DNA of 64,000 nucleotides. Source: Halomonas jincaotanensis. GTDB lineage: Bacteria > Pseudomonadota > Gammaproteobacteria > Pseudomonadales > Halomonadaceae. Under the pieces are notes generated by a model. It had not been told where the DNA came from. It made no database searches and saw nothing but the letters and a program-made list of their open reading frames with translations. Positions within the stretch are counted from its first letter, which is position 1; every line of letters starts with the position of its first letter. Made by a program: the position numbers and the translations under genes. This document shows, in pieces, positions 57,978 to 64,000 of this stretch. The stretch covers positions 17,792-81,791 of the forward strand of contig NZ_JAHCLU010000019.1 in NCBI RefSeq assembly GCF_018448785.1, in the 5' to 3' direction.

Positions 57978-58061
57978 TACCTCAAGCCTTGCCCCACAAG
58001 ACCATCGTATGAAAGTGATCATGAAGCGCCTTCACCGAGAGCATTCTCGAGGATTTTATCC

Positions 58062-58817
58062 ATGACGCCAGTCAAGCTCTATCCACCCAGGCCGGAAAAA
58101 GTCTATCTCTTTGGGACGTGCCTTATCGATATGTTCTACCCCGAAGCGGGTCTGGATGCCATGCGGCTGCTGGAGCGGGAAGGCATCGAGGTGCATTTCC
58201 CGGAAGACCAGACATGCTGCGGCCAGCCCGCCTATACCTCTGGCTACCAGAGCGAAGCTCGGGCGGTGGCGACGGCACAGCTCGGGCTCTTCCCCGAGCC
58301 CTGGCCGATCATAGTGCCGTCAGGTTCGTGTGGCGGCATGATGCGAACCCACTATCCGCAACTCTTCGCCGGCACCGAGCAAGAGGCGCTGGCGACCGAG
58401 GTCTCGGGGCGTATCTACGAGCTGACTGAATTTTTGGTGCATGTTTGTCATCTCAGGCTCGATGACCGAGGACAGCCAGAGAAGGTGGCGATGCACACGT
58501 CGTGCAGTGCCCGGCGCGAGATGGGGCTGGCCGAGACCGGCCCGGCCCTGCTGAAAAGCCTCGGTCAGGTGGAGCTGGTGGAACAGGTGCGCGCTGCCGA
58601 GTGCTGTGGCTTCGGCGGGACCTTCGCTGTCCGTCATCCCGAGGTGTCGGCGGCCATGGTCGAGGACAAGACAGTGGCAATCGAGCAGGCCGGTGCCGAG
58701 CGTTTCGTTACCTCCGACTGCGGTTGCCTGATGAACATCGGCGGGCGCTTCGAGCATCAGCAGAAGCCAGTCAAGGGCGAGCATATCGCCAGTTACCTGT
58801 GGCGGAGGACGTCATGA
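58062..58817 (+). CDS. lldE: Lactate utilisation protein LutA (LldE), CCG-domain subunit
   Basis: This is a 251-residue cytosolic protein with two CCG domains. It has VYLFGTCLIDMFYPEAG and TCCGQPAYTSGY, then HTSCSARREM and AAECCGFGGTFAVRHPEVS. LutA/LldE forms with LutB and LutC an L-lactate-oxidising complex. GAGGATTTTATCC precedes the ATG at 58062; the longer frame runs through the operator region. Its stop overlaps lldF by ATGA. Confidence 0.93.
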   Translation: MTPVKLYPPRPEKVYLFGTCLIDMFYPEAGLDAMRLLEREGIEVHFPEDQTCCGQPAYTSGYQSEARAVATAQLGLFPEPWPIIVPSGSCGGMMRTHYPQLFAGTEQEALATEVSGRIYELTEFLVHVCHLRLDDRGQPEKVAMHTSCSARREMGLAETGPALLKSLGQVELVEQVRAAECCGFGGTFAVRHPEVSAAMVEDKTVAIEQAGAERFVTSDCGCLMNIGGRFEHQQKPVKGEHIASYLWRRTS

Positions 58818-60319
58818 CAGCTCAGAGTGATTCGGTTCAGGCCCATCCCGTAAAAAACCATACTGTACAGACCTATAGCCCGCGCGAGTTTCATCGTCAG
58901 GCACATGATGCGCTGGAAAATCCGCAGATTCGCGCCAATTTCCGCAAGGCCATGGACGGACTAATGGGTAAGCGGCGCGAAGTGTTCAGCGACTGGGACC
59001 TCGAAACCCTGCGCGAGTTGGGCGCCAACATTCGTCAGCGGGCGCTCGCCAAGCTCCCCGACCTGCTCGAGCAACTCGAAGCCAACTGCGAAGCCAATGG
59101 CATTCGCGTGCACTGGGCCGAGGACGGCGAACAGGCCTGTCGCCTCATCCGTGAGCTGTGCGAGGCGCGTGGTGCCAAATCGGTAATCAAGGGCAAGTCC
59201 ATGGTGTCCGAGGAGATGCATCTCAACGAGCATCTCCAGGCCGCCGGCATTGACGCCCTGGAATCGGATCTCGGTGAATACCTGGTGCAGCTCAATCAGC
59301 AGACGCCATCTCATATCATCATGCCGGCGATCCATCTCAACACCGATGAGATCTCCGAGATCATGCATAACAAGACGGGAACCGAACGGACCCGTGATGT
59401 CGACTATATGACCGCCGCCGCCCGCCAGCAGCTGCGCGAGCGTTTCATGGCGGCGGACGTAGGGGTCTCCGGGGTCAACTTCGCGGTCGCCGAGACCGGC
59501 ACGTTGTGTCTGGTCGAGAACGAAGGCAACGGCCGCATGACGACGTCGGTGCCGCCGGTTCACATTGCCGTGACGGGCATCGAGAAGGTGGTCGAGCAGG
59601 TACGCGATGTGCCGCCGCTCTTTGCCCTCTTGTCCCGCTCGGCCACCGGCCAGCATGTCACCACCTACTTCAACATGATTTCAGGGCCACGCAAGACTGC
59701 CGAACACGATGGCCCGGAAGAGGTGCATCTGGTGCTGGTCGACAACGGTCGCTCCAGCATCTACCAGGATGACGAGCTGATCGAGACTCTGCGCTGCATC
59801 CGCTGCGGCGCCTGCATGAATCATTGTCCCGTCTATACTCGCGTTGGCGGCCACACCTACGGCACGACGTATCCCGGGCCGATCGGCAGCATCCTGATGC
59901 CGCACCTGCTGGGCCTGGAGGATACCAAGGACCTGCCTAGCGCCTCGAGCCTTTGTGGTGCTTGTGGCGAGGTCTGTCCGGTCAAGATTCCGATTCCCGA
60001 CCTGCTGGTGAGGTTGCGCCGCGAGGCGGTAGGCGAAGGGCGCGGCAATGTCCGTGGTGCCGGGGTCAAGCGCTCGAAAAAGGAAGTGGCCGCCTGGAAA
60101 GGTTTCCAGTGGCTGGCGACCCATCCGTCCGCCTGGCGGGGCGGTACCGCCGTGGCCGGCAAGCTGCGGGCGCTGACGCCCTCGCGTCTCGGTCCCTGGA
60201 CCGAATACCGTACCGCGCCGAAGCCGGCCAAGGTGTCGCTGCATGCGCTGGTCAAGCGTCACCGGGCTGAAAGCAGGCCCTCCGATTCCCCGGCAGGTAC
60301 CGAGGAGACGCGTTCATGA
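58814..60319 (+). CDS. lldF: Lactate utilisation iron-sulfur protein LutB (LldF)
   Basis: This is a 501-residue protein. An N-terminal LUD domain has KSMVSEEMHLNEHLQAAGI, SDLGEYLVQLNQQTPSHI and NFAVAETGTLCLVENEGNGR. Two 4Fe-4S motifs follow, CIRCGACMNHCPVY and CGACGEVCPVKIP (about residues 328 and 382). The last 100 residues carry a basic extension. It passes electrons from L-lactate. It overlaps lldE and lldG by four bases at each end, so the operon is fully coupled. Confidence 0.93.
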   Translation: MTAQSDSVQAHPVKNHTVQTYSPREFHRQAHDALENPQIRANFRKAMDGLMGKRREVFSDWDLETLRELGANIRQRALAKLPDLLEQLEANCEANGIRVHWAEDGEQACRLIRELCEARGAKSVIKGKSMVSEEMHLNEHLQAAGIDALESDLGEYLVQLNQQTPSHIIMPAIHLNTDEISEIMHNKTGTERTRDVDYMTAAARQQLRERFMAADVGVSGVNFAVAETGTLCLVENEGNGRMTTSVPPVHIAVTGIEKVVEQVRDVPPLFALLSRSATGQHVTTYFNMISGPRKTAEHDGPEEVHLVLVDNGRSSIYQDDELIETLRCIRCGACMNHCPVYTRVGGHTYGTTYPGPIGSILMPHLLGLEDTKDLPSASSLCGACGEVCPVKIPIPDLLVRLRREAVGEGRGNVRGAGVKRSKKEVAAWKGFQWLATHPSAWRGGTAVAGKLRALTPSRLGPWTEYRTAPKPAKVSLHALVKRHRAESRPSDSPAGTEETRS

Positions 60320-60984
60320 GTGCCCGCGATGCGATTCTCAAGCGCCTGCGTGATCGCACCGATGGCCCGTTGGCGGCGCCCGAATGCGATTTCGCCGTGG
60401 TGACCGATCGTGGCTGGAGCGCACAGGAGCGTCTCGAGCGCTTCGAACGGCTGATTACCTCGGTGCACGGCGAGGTGGTTCATTGTCACGAAAACGACTG
60501 GACCTCGGCCCTGATCGAGGTGTTGGCGTCAAAGGGCATCAAGCGCCTGGCGCTGGGACGGGAGCATCCGGTCGCCGCCGAGGCCCGTTCGGCGCTGGCC
60601 GAGCACGGGGTGGCGTTGGTCGATGTCGACCGTGATATCGAGCAGTGGCGTCGCGAGCAGTTCGATGATGTCGATGCCGGCCTGACCTCCACCCGCGGCG
60701 GTATTGCCGAAACCGGCAGCCTATGGCTATGGCCGACGCCTGACGAGCCGCGTTTGATCAGCTTGGTGCCGCCGATTCATATCGCCGTATTGGAGGGCAG
60801 CGGACTCGAGGACACCTTCTTCGATGTGGTGGAGCGTCATGGCTGGGCGGCGGGCATGCCCACTAACGCCCTGTTGATTTCCGGCCCCAGCAAGACCGCC
60901 GACATCGAACAGACGCTTGCTTACGGGGTGCACGGGCCACGTGAGTTGGTGGTGCTGGTGCGCCACACCAAGGAGGCAATATGA
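60316..60984 (+). CDS. lldG: Lactate utilisation protein LutC (LldG)
   Basis: This 222-residue LUD-domain protein has the pattern STRGGIAETGSLWLWPTPDEPRLISLVPPIH-type sequence around 60690-60780 and LISGPSKTADIEQTLAYGVHGP at the end. It is the small partner of LutA/LutB in the lactate oxidase complex. Coupled by ATGA overlaps on both sides, it is followed by the D-lactate enzyme. Confidence 0.92.
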   Translation: MSARDAILKRLRDRTDGPLAAPECDFAVVTDRGWSAQERLERFERLITSVHGEVVHCHENDWTSALIEVLASKGIKRLALGREHPVAAEARSALAEHGVALVDVDRDIEQWRREQFDDVDAGLTSTRGGIAETGSLWLWPTPDEPRLISLVPPIHIAVLEGSGLEDTFFDVVERHGWAAGMPTNALLISGPSKTADIEQTLAYGVHGPRELVVLVRHTKEAI

Positions 60985-63833
60985 CCACGGCAATCAATCC
61001 TGAAGCCTGGCGTGATCTGAAGGCCGCATTGGCCGACAAGATTCCTGAGGCGAGGTTGATCGACGACCCGCTGCGCACGCTGGCGTTCGGCACTGATGCC
61101 AGCTTTTATCGTCTGATCCCCAGGCTTGTCGTGCGCCCGCACGGCGAGAAAGAATTGCAGACCATTCTGGCCGAGTGCCGGGCGCGGCGGTTGCCGGTCA
61201 CCTTTCGTGCCGCCGGTACTTCGCTCTCCGGGCAGGCAGTCACCGATTCGGTGCTGATTCAGCTCGGTCAGGGCTGGCGTGGTCATGAAATTCTTGACGA
61301 GGGGCATGCCATCCGTCTTCAGCCCGGGGTGATCGGTGCCCGGGCCAATGCCTTGCTCGCGCCATTCCAGCGCAAGATCGGCCCGGATCCGGCCTCGATC
61401 AATTCCTGCATGATCGGGGGAATTGCCGCCAACAATGCCTCCGGCATGTGCTGTGGCACGGCGCAGAACAGCTATCGCACTGTGCGCGATATTCGCGTGA
61501 TCTTGGCCGATGGGGCCCTGTTGGACACGGCGGATGCCGACAGTGTCACTAGGTTTCGCCGCTCTCATAACGAGTTGCTCCTCGGACTGGAGCGCCTCTC
61601 GGCCGAGACTCGCGCCAATGATGAATTGGCCGAAAAAATCCGCCACAAGTACCGGCTCAAGAACACCACCGGCTATGCCCTCAACAGCCTGGTGGACTTC
61701 GAGGATGGCATCGAGATTCTCAAGCATCTGATGATCGGGTCGGAGGGTACGCTTGGTTTCATCAGTGCCATTACCTACGACAGCGTGGTGGATGAGCCGC
61801 AAAAGGCCGCGGCCCTGGCCTTCTTTCCTGACATGGGCACGACCTGTCGGGCGACGATCGCCCTCAAGCGCTCGCCGGTCTCTGCCGTCGAGTTGATGGA
61901 CCGTGCCGCCCTGCGTTCGGTACAGGACAAGCCGGGCATGCCCGAGGTGTTGAAATCGCTGCCCGAGGGCGCGGCGGCGTTGTTGATCGATGTGCGTGGC
62001 AACGACGATGACGAGCTGGCGGCGCGCATGCTCGCAGCACAGCAGATGATCGAGGGTATCCAGACCCTCGAGCCGGTCACCTTCACACGCGACGCCGCCA
62101 CTTACGCGCTTTACTGGAAGATCCGCAAGGGCCTCTTTCCGGCGGTGGGAGCGGTACGCGAGACCGGAACCACTGTCATCATCGAGGACGTGGCCTTTCC
62201 TATCGAGCGTCTCGATGAGGGCGTGTTGGCACTGACCGACGTCTTCCAGCGACACGGTTACCGGGAGGCGATCCTCTTCGGTCACGCCCTGGAGGGCAAT
62301 CTGCATTTCGTCTTCCCTCAAGGTTTCGAAAAGCCCGGCGAGGTCGAGCGCTACCAGGCGCTGATGGACGATGTGGCGCAGCTGGTAGGCGTCGAATATG
62401 GCGGCTCGCTCAAGGCCGAGCATGGTACGGGTCGTAACATGGCACCCTATGTGGAGCTCGAATGGGGGGCCGATGCCTATGCCTTGATGTGGGAGATCAA
62501 GGCGCTCTTCGACCCGGAGAACTTGCTCAACCCCGAGGTTATCCTCAGTCGCAACCCCACCCTGCATCTGGAAAACCTCAAACCCATGCCAGCGGCCGAC
62601 CCGTTGGTCGACAAGTGCATCGAGTGTGGCTTCTGCGAGCCGATCTGCCCATCGAAGGACCTGACCCTGACACCTCGCCAGCGCATCGTGATTCGCCGTG
62701 AGCTGGCCCGGTTGGAAGCATTGGGCGAGCGTGCCAGCGAAGATGAGCGGGCACGCATGAAGGAGCTCTGGGATGCCTATGCCTATCAGGGCATCGACAC
62801 CTGCGCTGCGACCGGCCTGTGTGCTACCCAGTGCCCGGTGGGCATCAACACCGGCGATCTGGTGCGTAATCTGCGTTATGAACGAAACATGGGGAAGGCA
62901 GGAACGGCGCGTCTGCTCGGGCGCCACTTCTCCGGTACCACGCGCGTCGGGCGTGGTGCTCTGAACGTGGCGGGTGCTGCGCGTCAGGCGTTAGGGAAAA
63001 ACCTTATGGGCAAGGCGACGGGTGGTGTTCGCCACCTGAGCGGTGATCGCTTGCCCCAGTGGAGTCCGGCCCTGCCCAGATCGGCACCGATTCGAGTGCT
63101 AAAGCGCGAGGCCGACGGCGAGGCCGGACGGGACAAGGTGGTGTATTTCCCCTCCTGCGCCACGCGGGTCTTCGGCGCCTCCTTTGACGACGCCGAAACG
63201 CGCTCGGTGATGGAGATCACGCTATCGCTGCTCGACAAGGCAGGCTTTGAGGTTATCCTGCCGGAAATGATCGGCCATCTCTGCTGTGGTATGCCGTTCC
63301 AGTCCAAGGGGCAGTTTGATGAGGCCAGCCACAAGGCAAGGGAGCTTAATCGCGAGTTGCTGATCGCTACCCAGAACGGGCGCTATCCGGTGCTTTGCGA
63401 CACCAGCCCCTGTACCCTGCAGATGCAGTCGCATCTGGACGAAAGGCTCACCTTGACGGAGCCGGTAAATTTCGCCCATGACCACCTGTTGCCGCGTCTT
63501 GCCGTCACGCCGCTGAAGGAGCGCATTGCGGTGCACGTGACCTGCTCAAGTACAAGAATGGGGTTGTCGGAGCGTTTTGTGGCGCTGGCTCGTGCCTGTG
63601 CACAAGAGGTGGTGGTGCCCGCCGAAGTCAATTGTTGTGGGTTCGCAGGCGACAAGGGCTTCAATACGCCGGAACTCAACGCTGCCGCGCTCGAAGGGCT
63701 GGCCGAGCAAGTGGCCGGCTGCAGTGCCGGCTATTCAAACTCGCGCACCTGCGAGATCGGCCTGAGTCAGCATGGCGGTATTCCTTATCGGTCGATCCTG
63801 TCCCTCCTCGACCGAGCCAGCCGGGCGTCGTAA
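60981..63833 (+). CDS. FAD-binding and (Fe-S)-binding D-lactate dehydrogenase (Dld-II type)
   Basis: This is a 950-residue fusion. The N-terminal PCMH FAD-binding domain has FRAAGTSLSGQAV and GGIAANNASGMCCGT, followed by the FAD-linked oxidase C domain ending in YGGSLKAEHGTGRN. Two 4Fe-4S clusters lie in CIECGFCEPICPSKD and CAATGLCATQCPVGIN (about residues 545 and 610). Two CCG domains form the C-terminus with CCGMPFQSKGQ and CCGFAGDKG. Such proteins oxidise D-lactate (or another 2-hydroxy acid) and feed the quinone pool. As last gene of the operon it adds D-lactate to the L-lactate path of LutABC. Confidence 0.93.
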   Translation: MTTAINPEAWRDLKAALADKIPEARLIDDPLRTLAFGTDASFYRLIPRLVVRPHGEKELQTILAECRARRLPVTFRAAGTSLSGQAVTDSVLIQLGQGWRGHEILDEGHAIRLQPGVIGARANALLAPFQRKIGPDPASINSCMIGGIAANNASGMCCGTAQNSYRTVRDIRVILADGALLDTADADSVTRFRRSHNELLLGLERLSAETRANDELAEKIRHKYRLKNTTGYALNSLVDFEDGIEILKHLMIGSEGTLGFISAITYDSVVDEPQKAAALAFFPDMGTTCRATIALKRSPVSAVELMDRAALRSVQDKPGMPEVLKSLPEGAAALLIDVRGNDDDELAARMLAAQQMIEGIQTLEPVTFTRDAATYALYWKIRKGLFPAVGAVRETGTTVIIEDVAFPIERLDEGVLALTDVFQRHGYREAILFGHALEGNLHFVFPQGFEKPGEVERYQALMDDVAQLVGVEYGGSLKAEHGTGRNMAPYVELEWGADAYALMWEIKALFDPENLLNPEVILSRNPTLHLENLKPMPAADPLVDKCIECGFCEPICPSKDLTLTPRQRIVIRRELARLEALGERASEDERARMKELWDAYAYQGIDTCAATGLCATQCPVGINTGDLVRNLRYERNMGKAGTARLLGRHFSGTTRVGRGALNVAGAARQALGKNLMGKATGGVRHLSGDRLPQWSPALPRSAPIRVLKREADGEAGRDKVVYFPSCATRVFGASFDDAETRSVMEITLSLLDKAGFEVILPEMIGHLCCGMPFQSKGQFDEASHKARELNRELLIATQNGRYPVLCDTSPCTLQMQSHLDERLTLTEPVNFAHDHLLPRLAVTPLKERIAVHVTCSSTRMGLSERFVALARACAQEVVVPAEVNCCGFAGDKGFNTPELNAAALEGLAEQVAGCSAGYSNSRTCEIGLSQHGGIPYRSILSLLDRASRAS

Positions 63834-63993
63834 TCTTTTTCTTTGCTCAGGTCTTGCGCCTGTGCGGGAGAGATCGTAGGATACGCATCCGCTGCCAGGG
63901 ACGGGGGACGTTTTTGGCGGTGCAGGCGGACGAAGTGGTTGTTTTTCCTGAGGTTGGACGCGATTGGCAAGACAGATCGAATTGCCTCGGGGG

Positions 63994-63999
63994 TTGACA
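63994..63999 (+). promoter_or_regulatory. Possible -35 box at the right edge
   Basis: A TTGACA hexamer stands at the last bases of the window. A matching -10 would be outside, so this is only a hint of a promoter for the next gene. The 160 bases before it (63834-63993) contain no clear gene. Confidence 0.3.
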
Positions 64000-64000
64000 T

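Noticed and set aside
60921..62927. 668-codon open frame antisense to the D-lactate dehydrogenase gene
   Set aside because: It is a shadow of a strongly conserved gene with GC-rich third positions; it has no ribosome-binding site and no recognisable motif.

Overview
The window reads as chromosomal DNA of a moderately halophilic, aerobic gammaproteobacterium, most likely a Halomonas-type member of the Halomonadaceae. This rests on high GC, acidic proteins, the order glnA - DUF4124 gene - ntrB - ntrC, the yheV-prlC pair, and typical gammaproteobacterial housekeeping genes. The genus is inferred from gene content, not from a marker gene. I see no rRNA, tRNA, CRISPR array, prophage or transposase.

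Layout. 0-8.1 kb: end of a C45-type acyltransferase gene and a secreted dienelactone-hydrolase-like protein, then a branched-chain amino-acid-type ABC transporter (binding protein on +, livG-F-H-M on -) and a sodium-dependent NSS transporter. 8.2-11.3 kb: a small unknown gene, typA/bipA and a degenerate GT2-like gene. 11.4-17 kb: the nitrogen control block, with glnA and ntrBC each preceded by sigma-54 and NtrC sites. 17-21.4 kb: dGTPase, RNase T2, NERD protein, sirtuin and SUI1/YciH protein.

21.5-25.4 kb is the most accessory-looking part. It holds an unknown secreted protein, a small DUF6394-like membrane protein and a two-Rossmann potassium channel protein. A decayed second copy of part of the channel, with its own copy of the upstream leader, lies just before them.

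25.5-29.7 kb: cation/calcium exchanger, HAD phosphatase, a repeat-bearing acidic secreted protein, a histidine phosphatase, a phasin-like protein and a DUF4235 protein. 29.7-37.6 kb: central carbon genes (pgk, epd-like, class I fbaB, tkt), interrupted by an LrgAB pair and two Hsp20 genes. 37.8-45.9 kb: the methyl cycle (metK, ahcY, metF) with ligB, small membrane and secreted genes, an AEC transporter and sodC.

46-53.6 kb: a TAXI-type TRAP transporter, yheV-prlC, a gamma carbonic anhydrase and a membrane-bound metal-dependent hydrolase. 53.6-63.8 kb: dctBD, then a FadR-type GntR regulator divergent from lutABC and a large FAD/Fe-S D-lactate dehydrogenase. Two near-identical palindromes between them look like the operators of this lactate regulon.

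Starts were moved downstream of the longest frame wherever a Shine-Dalgarno sequence and family N-termini supported it. All functional calls are by eye from motifs and family memory; no search was run.
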